Shown here in pieces: positions 12,060-22,743 of a stretch of 64,000 nt of DNA. Source of the DNA: Isoetes taiwanensis (taxonomy: Eukaryota > Streptophyta > Lycopodiopsida > Isoetales > Isoetaceae); NCBI GenBank assembly GCA_021234155.1, contig JAJEKV010000015.1, positions 5,031,194 to 5,095,193 of the forward strand, in the 5' to 3' direction. Below the pieces are notes generated by a model, which saw nothing but the letters and a program-made list of their open reading frames with translations, was not told where the DNA came from and ran no database searches. Every line of letters begins with the position of its first letter. Position 1 is the stretch's first letter. The position numbers were made by a program, and so were the translations under genes.

Positions 12060-12872
12060 TTAGCTGATTTTGGACCATTCACCGCTATACCAAATGCATG
12101 CGTTAAGCCGCCAATGCCCGACGAGGACGCCATCTATCTTTTTAGACTTGTTCGGTGTGCTAAATACCCTCTCACATATTGCATTACTTGCACATTGTAC
12201 TAATGCAACCTGCAATAATATCAAAATATTCTTGAACCTCGTTTTCGTTGAAAGGATTTGATGCAATGATCAAACATACTTCTTCAATATTTTTATGCGG
12301 CCAATTTGCAGCAAAGATGGATCTTATAATCGATATTCCCTTCAGAGTACATCGTAATTAATCAAAGCCGGTACCTTCTCTTACGAACCTCTCAAATCCT
12401 TAGATGTACCATAGAAATTTATAAGGTCTTCTAGATTGGCCTGCCCAAACTTCTTTGATAAACCTGCATTTTTTGGAAAATTCAATGGAGCAAGCACTTT
12501 AAAATGCTTTAAAACAGAAGCATCAGCAAACCTGCACTCTAAAGATTTACAAATAGCATCAGCAAACTTTTTTTGCTTTTCAATAGCATCTTCTAGATCA
12601 AATCCCTGCTCATCCCTTGTGATGGAAAATTCTCTATATGTATTCCCTCGAATTGAAGACCTTAAAGCTACTAGCCATCCTCCAGGAGGCCCATAATCAG
12701 GAATTATGGGGTATCCTCGTGTATCTCGTACACATGCATTCAGATCAGCTTCAGGTTCATTCATGTAATATGCACGTATTGCCATAATTGCAGTGTCCAC
12801 ATGTTCTTGCATGCAAGTAACATCAACATAATCCGCTTGAAACAATTTACTTAGTATCGTTAGGACTTTCAT
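12060..12872 (-). pseudogene. hAT-type transposase C-terminal relic
   Basis: A 163-codon frame (12872 down to 12381) is followed, after frame breaks, by a second frame (12266-12060). The second contains LVQCASNAICERVFST, the typical start of the hAT C-terminal dimerisation region (family pattern: small residues, then CER-x-FS). The stretch between reads NPFN and related residues in another frame, as expected upstream of that motif. The first frame (ILSKLFQADYVDVT… through GLSKKFGQANLEDLINFY) resembles the region before the dimerisation domain in hAT proteins of the ZNF862-like group. There are stops and shifts at about 12360-12190, so it is not functional. No terminal repeats were found and the N-terminal half is missing. 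Confidence 0.55.
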
Positions 12873-14867
12873 GTACCAAATAAGATCAACAATTCAGAAG
12901 TTGAAAAAATGTTCTTGCACTCAGCTTTTATCGCATGATTATAAATGCAGAAAATTGACATCTATTAAAATGCCAAGAATCGAGATGAAATAGGGCTCTT
13001 CATCCACTATTTTGGGCGCATGAATTTTGCTCAAACTGCCGGATTGAATTGACTGGCACTTGAATTTGTTCACTCAGTGCAAAAGACTGTACTTCTTTAT
13101 TTCAGACAATATACAAGTATATTATTGTTGGATTTCTTTCAAACCTGAGTAAACTTTCACTTCATGATGCAAGCAAAGGCAGAGATGATGAACACCCTTC
13201 CCTATTGCCACTCCAAACCAGTTCAATTCAATTCCTATTGCCACTCCAAGCCAAGAATTAAAATATGGGGTCATATTCATGCAAAGTATAGTTATAGATC
13301 AAGCATGCCAAGTTCAAGATTTATTGCATATTGGACATGTATCTTTAGAGAAGTGAATTCAATTGACTTTTATCATTCACAAGGATCAAAAGGTCTATAC
13401 GGAGATCTCGTACATTGACATTGCCTCATTTGCATATCTCCCAATATACACTTAACTAACATATCCAATATGTTGCAAAAAAAGGCAGCACCAAATGATG
13501 CAATCTAGAGGGTTGGACATATCTTGTTTACTGGACGAATCACGCTACGTAAATGGAAACATTGTCCAAATCATGTGAATAGCATCAATGGATGATTTTC
13601 TTGTCATATAAATCAGTTTGAGTTGTAGATTCCATAGAAAAAACACATAAGCCTTTCTAATGAGGCAAATAAACTATAAGATCCAAGTTAAATTGAGGAA
13701 AATAATAATACATTCTTGTATTGTTTATACTATGTGCTTCCTTTGCCTATATTTCGTACGAGAGATTTTTTGCAGATGACACTTTGCAGTCAATCTTTTG
13801 AATCTTGAACTAGGAGCAAGAGCAACTTCTTCTAACATAGATATATGCAACTTGCCAAAACAACTGAAAGAGGTAAATTATGAGTGAAAATATTTGTGCA
13901 AATTCCTCTAGATGGATATATGCTTTTAAAGCCTGCTGGAAGTAGGATCATAAGGGTTGGCTATTGGAATGTTTGTGTATATATGTATCTACTACTGAAT
14001 AGCAATGCACATATCATTAGTTGGAAGCAATATTTAGATGTTTGCTTTTTAGGTAAGTCTTCGGATGCCAATGCAATAGAAATGGTTAAGATGGAACATT
14101 ACAAAGAGAAGAGTATGTGGGAACCAACTTAGAATTGAAATGGAAATCGATCGATGGGCTAACAAACCATGTGAAAACAATAAGTGCATGTTGCCAAATG
14201 ACAAACTTGAAGATGAATGCTATATTAGTCAAATTTGTCCAACAATTATAAGTAAGGGAGCAAAGTATACTAGTTTATTTACATCTAACCAATCATTGCA
14301 CGTATTTCTACCGACATATGCGGTGATGGTAATAGCATATTATATCATGGAGGTTCTTGACCAAATGCCAATTGGGTCGATGTGCAACATATTGACATGT
14401 AGTATTCTTAAGTTCGTTACAGTGATACTTTTGTTCTTGAGAATCCTTTCTGGGATGGGTGGAGATAATCCTACACAGTAATGAGCTTATTGGCTCTCCA
14501 TTGTATTGGGTTGGTTTCCATTGATAGTAAAAATCAATTCCAGGCAATTCATTCTTTTTATTTTTTTGTTCTTTGAAAGCTGCCTAACACATTGAGAGGA
14601 TTGAAAGTAAAAAACGAACCTTGTGCTTTCTTGCCCTAATTCAATAAACTGGAAATGCATGACTCATAATGAATGCATTGCAAGTTAGCCATGTGTTGAT
14701 ATTGGTGTTCCATAATTGCACTACATTCCCTTTATAGATGGAATAAGGCACAACGGATCGCCCCTTATCTGGTCACCCTCAATCTAAAAGTAATATAACA
14801 ATAATAAAAGTAGTAGTATAACTGTAGAGTTGTTTTCTATATAGCAACTTATCCATCTCTGAATAAG
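12873..14867. other. 2-kb AT-rich region, no gene seen
   Basis: Frames at 13164-13418, 13884-14132 and 14140-14481 are open but have no recognisable motif. They look like chance frames. A small direct repeat (CCTATTGCCACTCCAA) occurs at about 13201 and 13232. Confidence 0.4.
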
Positions 14868-16140
14868 TAGCACAATAATAGGGGGTTCTAGTGGGATTTG
14901 ATATGGATATAAAAATGAGAATTTCTGAAACCATAAACCATCACCATATCCGTAAAACAAATGTACGGGTTGTATAAAAAAATATAGATTTAAGATTAAA
15001 AATAATAATTACCTTAGCTTACTAGTTATATCGGCCAAATTATTTTTGTTAGGATATTGGGTTGTTTTGGTAGAGGTTTGAGCCCTCGTGTTTCCTATTG
15101 TAAACCTTATATAGGCGAAGTTGTATACACGTTCGACTCCCTATATTCCATTTTCCAAAACCTCGGGCGAACTTGTATTTCATATCTTAAACCCCCAATC
15201 ATAAATGACCATAATCAAAATGAGAGGCCCCCAGAGACCCCAACATACGGCTTGGGCCATAGGATCAGCGGATCCGATAAACGAGATAGTCCAAGATGCA
15301 CCTCATTTAGAATATATAGCACAATAAGTGAGGGTTCTAGGGGGATTTGAGACTATCCTTGAGACCATAGACCATACCCCTAATAGAATTGAATGGGTTA
15401 TTATTGGAAAAAAGGGGACAATTAAGTAAGCATGTTAGCTTGTTGGTTGCATTGATGCACAATAACAGGGGGTTCCGGGGGGATTTGATATGGATGAAAT
15501 TGTCATCATTCTAAAATAAATTGTATAGGAACTTAAGTGTGTTATCTTGCTGGTTCTATTGGTTAAAACATTTTTATTAAGATATTGATTTATTTTGGTA
15601 GTGGTTCGAGTCTCCATATTTCATATTTCAAAACCTTAGCCGAACCTGTATTATATATTACAACATCATAGTCACTCCCATTTAAGTGAGGGTTCTAGGG
15701 GGATTTGAGACTATTCTTGAGACCATAGAACATACCCCTAATAGAATTGAATGGGTTATTATTGGAAAAAAAGGGGACAATTAAGTAAGCATGTTAGCTT
15801 GCTGGTTGCATTGATGCACAATAACAGGGGGTTCCAGGGGATTTGATATGGATGAAATTGTCATCATTCTAAAATAAATTAAGTGTGTTATCTTGCTGGT
15901 TCTATTGGTTAAAATATTTTTATTAAGATATTGATTTATTTTGGTAGCGGTTCGAGTCTCCGTATTTCATATTTTAAAACCTTAGCCGAACCTGTATTAT
16001 ATATTACAACATCATAGTCACTCCCATTTATAGATGACTATAATCGAAATAAAAAGCTCCCAGGGACCATAACATACAATTTGTGTCATAGGATAGATGA
16101 ATCCAATGATCGAGGTGGTTTAGCACCTCGTATAGAATAT
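14868..16140 (+). repeat. tandem repeats with tRNA-like boxes
   Basis: A unit starting AAGTGAGGGTTCTAGGGG at 15326 is repeated at 15684 (period 358), and the second copy ends near 16030. Older, more diverged partial copies flank both sides (14868-15325 and 16031-16140). Each main unit contains a polymerase III A-box-like stretch (TTATCTTGCTGGTT, about 15541) and about 60 bases later GGTTCGAGTCTCC (about 15604 and 15951), a good B box. This suggests a tRNA-derived SINE-like origin, although no A-rich tail was seen. Confidence 0.6.
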
Positions 16141-17349
16141 ATGAATATACTAAAAAGTATTTCTTCATGGTCCTTGATCGAATGCAAATGTTCTTCAAAC
16201 ACCATCTGAAGTTTTGGATGGACATATCTTAGCTAATGAAAGACAAATAGCATTTCCCTTGAAAAGTTTTAAAGCTTTGAAAGATAAACTTTTTACAAAT
16301 GGCATTTCATGACCTTAAGATTCCAAAGGAGCAGGAATAAATCATTTCACTTCAATGTTGGTCATAATAAAATTAGCCTCCAAAACCACGTCAATATTAT
16401 GATGGTTTTCAAACCATCAGTAATGAACCATCATTCTGTGCACAAATCTATCTCATAAACCACATAAGCTTTCATAAACTATATAACATTCATAACCACT
16501 ATTATTAATTGTATCATAAACCACTATCACTTTTGACAAACCACTATGGAGGGTGGTTCTTTTCTATCAAATAAATTCATGCATAAAAAATCACGTACAC
16601 CATGGTTTCGGGATGATCTAGTATTGGTTAAATATAGCAGTTCATTTTTGGGGGCCTTGTGACTCTTGTTGACAGATTTAGAACTATTGGATAGTTTGTA
16701 TTTTTCTCCCTTTCTACAAATCATAATAGGACTTCCTTTGCCCAAGTTATGCTTTGGTAGATTTCAATGCATGCCAAAAGATCTGCCACCAAGAATGATA
16801 AAAAATAAGTAGTATGAATAAGAAGCCGCATTGCCTTATTAAATTTGTAATGATAGCCTTATGATAGAAGGCCTGCAAAAATGCCAGAACTGTTAGACAT
16901 AATGTTTATTCAGAGTTGCATATATCCTAGAAGAGTAAATGATCGATTTCATTTCAATGTTAAAGAATGTTAAAAACAAACAGTACGTTTTAGCAAGCAT
17001 CATGTCATTGTCTGCTGAAGTCAGGAGAATAGAAAGATAACCACAATTACAACTGAGGTAGTTCGTTTGTAGTAAATTCTATTTTGTGACATGATGGCCA
17101 TAAACAATGCTTAGACTCTTGATAACTTCATTACTGAGGTTGCAAAGTTTATTGAACAAATCTGAGAGATGAAAGCACGTTTACATCTCTGTCCGTGCTT
17201 TATATAGACCATCCTTAATAATTTTGTGCTTAAAATTCTATATTTGAGATATCTATTATTTGAAAAGTTTCAGTTCTGGACTGACTGCTCAATTCTCTAA
17301 CAGATTTTCATGCCATATCTTTCTTTTGATTCCCATATGGTCTGTCTCC
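16141..17349. other. AT-rich region, no gene seen
   Basis: No supported gene. The 9-mer ATAAACCAC or close variants recur between 16450 and 16550. The remainder is unique AT-rich sequence. Confidence 0.4.
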
Positions 17350-17427
17350 TGGAGTAGGATCTGGTATGGAACTGTGGACTTTACCCCTAGGGCTCGTGCC
17401 AAGAAGGCTTTCTGCACTTGCTCGAGG

Positions 17428-18507
17428 TCATTTCAGGTGTTGAGGGATATCACTGGACCCCACACTTCTGCCCCATACAAAAGGACCGGCTCGACCAAGG
17501 CCCGAAACAAGTGTGACTGGTGGCCCCAGGCATACAACTCTGCCTTGTGGCTGTTGTTCTGCATAGCATATAGTGCTTTCCAACCCGTCGTGACATGCAA
17601 CCTGATGGCAGCATCCCAATGGATGGTAGTAGAGAACTCGATCCCAAAGTACTTGTAGGTCAGAGCCACCTCTACATCTTGTCCCTGGTAAGTGAATGAG
17701 GGAAGCCTTGGTTGACGGGATGATGAAACTAGCAAAGACCCTAGTTTTGGCCAAGTTAACTTCGCATGCCCGTGAATCGGCAAAAGTGTCAAGAGCATCC
17801 AGTGACGCTTGCATGTCCTCCTCGAGTATAGGCCAGAGGTTGACATCGCCGCGATATATGAGTTGCCTGATTGTGTGATGCATGAGATGGGCTTCACACC
17901 CCCATGCTCGAGAGCCAATCTTCTAGCTGGTCAATGTATAGGCCAAAGAGTGTGGGGAGAGGGGCAACCCCGATGCACTCCAATACTACCGACACGGGCC
18001 GTCTCGACGATGTGATACGGCCCGAGCATGCCTCGATAGCCTATACACCGCATTCTCGCAAGTCAAGGGGTCCCTAGCCGCTGCAATGCGTCCCCATAAC
18101 CCGCCCGGTGGCAATCGTGGTCAAAAAGCTTTTATATAAATCCACGAAACAACAAGATGTGTTTTGTTTGGTGATTCTCGCTATCCTCAATCAATGTGCG
18201 CAGAGTGAAGATATGATCAATGGTGGAATGCCCGCCCCGAAGCCCGCCTGCGGAGAGCTCAAGACATCCGCCTCCTCGCCCATATTGTCACCGCCGCTCA
18301 AGGATGCCAGCCAACAGTTTTGCAAAAAGAGAGCCGATAATAATAGTAATGATAGTTGGTCGGGAATTGAGGGTCCCCCGCCTTGTATATGGGCACAACT
18401 CTACTAGTGGTCCATCTGCGGAGGGAAGCCTTCTTGCGATGCTTTATTGAATAATGCCGTGAGGGCAGGGCACTAGCGAGGCCCAGTCCATTTCGGTTCC
18501 GCCGCAT
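17428..18507 (-). pseudogene. LINE A reverse transcriptase
   Basis: Recognisable blocks in order are: WTTSRVVPIYKAGDP (about 18440-18390), then a PTLFGLYIDQLEDWLSSMG block (about 17960-17900), then the active-site box written YRGDV instead of YADDV (about 17856-17842), then VNLAKTRVF, and finally ALVEPVLLYGAEVWGPV (about 17490-17440). The active-site Ala-Asp is replaced by Arg-Gly and the frame is broken several times, so no polymerase can be made. Confidence 0.8.
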
Positions 18508-18591
18508 GCCATCTAAATCTGCTTTGCCTTTCCATTAGCTAGATGTTGCAGCCCATGATGACATCCCCTCTCAGGATGACCCGAGCCATGC

Positions 18592-19413
18592 CTATCTCGT
18601 GAAGGGATCGGGTGTCCGCCCCCGAGTGGGTCGTAAAGCTATTGCAAAATACTTGTACCCATTGCTCCGAGGTGATGTTCCCCGTGGGTCGCGGCGGTCT
18701 TGCTCAAGACCCTTCTCCGAATGTCTTGGGGTGCCGATCCAGGAGACCAAACATCTCTTGCTGATGCTCTGAGGTATCTGGTTTTCTTGTTCTTGAGGAA
18801 GAAGCGGTATTGACTGATGGCCTGTGGGCACCGGAGTGTGCATTTGAGCTCCCGACACTCATCATCGAACCATCTGTTGCAGGGGAAGGTGGTAGCGCAC
18901 GAGGTTCACCGTGAGCGACCTCTCCCAAAGCATCTCTCAGCAGCTGTCAGAAGCAGGTGAGTCAGCTGAGCTGATTGCTGTTGAAGTGTGGGGAGTTGCA
19001 ACAATCCTGCCAGGTCATGCTCAAGCAGTTGGGCATAGGTCCCCTCGACGGGTCGTGAGTCCAGCCAAGCACCGGGGCACCCGGGTGTTGAGGCGAGATG
19101 CACGGGGAGCTTGCCAATGGAGATGTACGAACAGGGGCTGGTGGTCCAAGTCCACTTCCTCATCCCGAGTGTCTGTTCCAATGGAAAAATAGGTAACCAG
19201 GTGCAGATCTTGTTCCTTAACCTGCAGATAATCCACCACACTGGAGCCGCCCCCTTGGTTCTCCTGTCGACAAGTGCAGCGACTGGAAGATGGCCATTGT
19301 GCCAACCCATTACAAATAACTAGATCCTTCAAGGAAATTGTTATCCAATGGTCCCCAACCTTTCTAGGCTTTATCCCATACCCCACAGACCATATCAAGG
19401 ACCCTTGGATCAA
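18592..19413 (-). pseudogene. LINE A endonuclease end and linker
   Basis: It reads GGGSSVVDYLQVKEQDLHLV and then DEEVDLDHQPLFVHL. The DxDHxPL stretch corresponds to the terminal catalytic His motif of the nuclease. Copy B (22784-23035, plus strand) carries the same segment as GGGSSVVDYVLVAEQDMHLV. Downstream, towards 18592, the linker before the reverse transcriptase is shifted between frames. Confidence 0.65.
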
Positions 19414-19434
19414 GCAGACAAATCCTAGTAGAGT

Positions 19435-19734
19435 GTCAAGCGGGATTTTGCAAAGAGATCAAAGCATAAAGAAGGAAACAAAACAGAAAACAAAGAGACT
19501 ATATGCCAAGATAAGGCTCCTTGAATATCAATAAGAGTACATGAACTCTCGTTAAGCGAGAAGAATGAAACAAGACAGCACTAAGTCTCATCTAAAAACT
19601 TGATATCTATCTCTACTGATATATATAGTACAATGCCGTTGGGCCCTAAATAGATAGATGGCAGATCTCGGTCACCAACTCCTGGATCATATACATGATT
19701 TAAGGGAATCTTGCAATGCCGTCATTAGTACCTA
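19435..19734. other. about 300-bp insertion within LINE A endonuclease
   Basis: The endonuclease reads up to about 19735 and resumes near 19413 (NGLAQWPSSSRCTCRQENQ). The intervening bases have no LINE coding similarity and are AT-rich. No terminal repeats or target duplication were recognised, so its nature is unknown. Confidence 0.4.
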
Positions 19735-20337
19735 AAAGATACTACCCAGCAACAACAACTGCCTGCCATAGTGCGAAATATGGTTGTCATCTGATATCCT
19801 TGACCAAGCCACCTTTGTGGGGTTCAACTGCAAAACGTCCTCTGCTAGGGGCTCAAATTTTGGGACCTGCTCAGCTCCTGTGCGTGCATTAAAGTCGCCA
19901 AGCAACATAACCTTGCCCAACTGTTTGTGCTATTGTATGTCATCATATAGATCGACATAGGGCTCCAATCTATCCACATCCGAATGAGTGTTATAAAAGT
20001 TGCTCTCGGCATGTGGAAAGTAGCATGCTGCTATGAAGAGAATGTTGCCACTGTCATGCTGCACGCGCACTCACAAGTAGCGATTGTACCTGTCTATTTT
20101 GTGCAGTGAGACTAAGTGCCCCAAGGTTGCACGATAGTAGCAGGCAACCCCGGCATGTCCTCGCTTGCCTGTGCATTCATTGAATACCGAGAAATGCAGA
20201 TAGCCTGGGAGGTTCGGCAGTCTCTGCCCTCCATGTTCCCATGTTTCCATGAGGAAAATGAGATCCATATCTGGTGCAATAGAGTTGAGACTCTCCCCTT
20301 TCTGCCAAGGGAAGCCCCGACAGTTCCAAGATACCAT
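19735..20337 (-). pseudogene. LINE A endonuclease, N-terminal part
   Basis: The frame begins MVSWNCRGFPWQKGE, the usual N-terminal motif of LINE endonucleases. It contains the catalytic-type METWEH segment and reaches LLGDFNARTG, the Asp/Asn motif of the endonuclease/exonuclease/phosphatase fold. At least one frame change lies between the N-terminal piece (20337-20071) and the GDFNARTG piece (19920-19732). This nuclease would nick target DNA to prime reverse transcription; this copy is broken. Confidence 0.75.
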
Positions 20338-20344
20338 CCGGAGG

Positions 20345-21140
20345 CACAGTTCCTATTTGTTGTTAAGCTATATAATTTTGTATATGTGAATATAACCTTT
20401 ATGTTTATCGATACAATTAAATATCGAAAGTTATTTCTATGATAAATTCTAGTTGTTAACCTAAATATTGTTATTGTTGCATAATGTTGATGCAGGTTCA
20501 TTTTACCTTACGTAATACTGAGGACAAAATTATGCTGGGGGTGAATGTGACGTTCCCCTAGAATATACAATATAAATATGTATATCCTAAGCAATGCCAC
20601 TATATAAATCTACATTAGTAAACTTGTATGCACCAAGTTATATATCTTAGAGAACCTTAGGAGGGAACCCAAATCCACATGGCTTCACCCTATAGGTGAT
20701 CCACCACACGAACGCTTCCTATTGAGCCAAGTGGCATTTCATGTGGACCCTAACACAAAAAAGGCCAAACTCTAAATATATGCCACTTTTAGCTCCACCA
20801 GCTTCTGATCCCAGTTCATGTTCACAACTCCGATTTGAGGATCATCTTCCATAGCAACCCCCCCCCAGGAGCATACATGCAACAGAGGGAGAAGCAACTA
20901 CTTTAAACCACATGCAAGTATAGAGACCACGGGAGTGGGAGGAAGTTCTTCGGGGGCAGGTATTTCGGGTAGATTCTTAGCTAGTTCATCTGGAAGTTAG
21001 CATTCCAGATGAGTTAGTATGTTGTACTTCTAGTAGAGCTATTATAGAACCTGCTGTTTTGATTATGAACCCTAACAAATGAACTCTAACCTTAAGTTAG
21101 TTGCATGTGCTTAGGATTAGTTTCTCTTCTTATTATTTCT
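20345..21140 (+). other. possible LTR with PPT-like stretch
   Basis: Near 20535-20560, GCTGGGGGTGAA is followed by TGTGACGTTCCCC. This resembles a polypurine tract followed by the TG start of an LTR. AT-rich TATA-like boxes follow (20565-20610). No matching CA end, second LTR or 5-bp duplication could be fixed, and no coding region precedes it. This is a weak call, and the region is otherwise without a gene. Confidence 0.25.
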
Positions 21141-21199
21141 TAAGTTATGATGATATACGATGTTGATTGATTGCATATTTGTACCTCTTGTGTATTGGA

Positions 21200-22450
21200 A
21201 AGGGGGATGGAGACAAGGTTGGAAAGATGAGCAAGATTGGCAAAAAACTATTTCTAAATACTTGTAGTTGGGCATCACCTCCACCTTTTGTCCTTGATAA
21301 GAATGCAGGGATACCTTGGTTGACGTAAGGAGGAGACGAGAAACACCTTAGTTTTGGCCAAGTTAACACATATATTACATGCCTAACAAAAAGTGTCTAG
21401 GGCATCCAGATGGCACTGTATATCATCTGAGATGTAAGCTAAGAGCTCCACATCGTCGACGTATATGACATGTTTATGATCTATTGCATGAGCTGAGCCC
21501 CTTTTCTTCCATATTCAATAAGACAGCCTTCTAACTTATTAATGTAAAGACCAAACAATATTGGAGAGAGTGGACATCCATGGCGCACACCAACACCATT
21601 GTTGAATGGTTGGCCTAACAATGTCAACTGGCCTGGGCATGTCTTATACATCATGTAAATCACATTTTGCAGATCCATCAGTGCCCCCAACTATCTCAAT
21701 CATTTCCACATCTTTTCCCACGACATAGTGCCATAGGCCTTTGCAGAATCAACAAAGCAGCAATACACGTCCTGCTAGCGATTCATGCTATCTTCGAGCA
21801 AGACCCGCAGTGCAAAAATATGATCAATGGTTGAGTGTCGGGTCCTAAATCCGGTGTATTCGAGGGCCAATACTTCTGCCGCCTCTGCCCACATCGTCAA
21901 CTATTGCTCGAGAATGCTGGCCATTAGTTTTGCAAATAACAAACTAACCATGATTGTTCGGTAATTGGTTGGGCAGTGAGGGTCAACTGTCTTATAGATG
22001 GGAATAACCCTGCTAGTGGTCCACTGTTGGGGCAAGCCTTCTTGTAACACCCTATTGAACAATGCAGTTAGGATGGGCACTATAGGTGGCCTGCCTATTT
22101 GAGCATCTCTGCTTGCATGCCTTCTAAATTTGCTGCCTTTCTGTTGGCAAAATGCTATAAGCCTTGTGGGACCTCTTCCTCTGTGATTACTAGCACTGGG
22201 CCCACCTATGCACGTATCGCTGCTCAAACCTCCAAGAGGATCATAGAGCCGCTGCAAGTATTGTACCTCCAGGAGATAGAACATTCCTCTCTGTTGCTCC
22301 CTAATATACATGTCTTTCTTTCCCTTGAGATGTGGTATTGTCTAATCGCATGCAGGCATAAAGCGAGATCAGTAACCTGTTGAAGCCAGCATTTAAGTTC
22401 TTTACATTCAACATCAAACCGCTCGTGGAGGGAAGGCTATTGCCTCTAAG
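21200..22450 (-). mobile_element. LINE copy C, RT fragment
   Basis: The same family as copies A, B and D. Reading right to left: a linker with HISRE (about 22330), then ALFNRVLQEGLPQQWTTSRV and PIYKTVDPHCPTNYRTIM (22100-21960), FAKLMASILEQ, then GVGVRHGCPLSPILFGLYIN (about 21600-21540), and a trace of VNLAKTK and YVNQGIPAFLS (about 21360-21300). There are multiple stops and frame changes. The 5' part (endonuclease) and the 3' end are missing. Confidence 0.75.
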
Positions 22451-22639
22451 TTCCTCCTAGAGAAGTGGGATGATGAAATGTAATAGAACTCACCCTAATG
22501 AGGCATTGGCATGGTATACTGTTGTAATGCTTCTGCTGTATTGATTCTCCTAATTGAGAAGATGTCGAACTCCATCCCTTTTTTGAAGTACTTACTCTGG
22601 CATAGTCAGGTATTTAAGAAAAAGCAGAAGCAAGGATAT

Positions 22640-22700
22640 AAAAAAAGTGTGAAGTTATATAATTACTTGAAGTTATATAATTACTTGAAGTTATATAATG
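22640..22700 (+). repeat. 18-bp tandem repeat, three copies
   Basis: GAAGTTATATAATTACTT is repeated three times, the last with a variant end (22651-22700). It lies in the short gap between the divergent LINE copies C and B. There are no spacers, so it is not a CRISPR. Confidence 0.8.
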
Positions 22701-22743
22701 ACTACTATAGTCATGTAATGCTTACCTTTTGTAGGAAAGATAT

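Larger units (their letters stand above)
17350..20337 (-). mobile_element. LINE copy A, EN plus RT, decayed
   Basis: A non-LTR retrotransposon reads right to left: endonuclease at 20337-19735 and 19413-18950, linker, reverse transcriptase at 18507-17428, and the first part of the post-RT region to about 17350 (WNDLEQVQKAFLARALGVKS). It belongs to the same family as copies B, C and D in this window. Many frameshifts and stops make it inactive, and a stretch of about 300 bases interrupts the endonuclease. No 3' end or target-site duplication was identified. Confidence 0.8.

Noticed and set aside
22640-22700. CRISPR-like repeats
   Set aside because: Three direct repeats with no spacers, in a eukaryotic context between LINE fragments.
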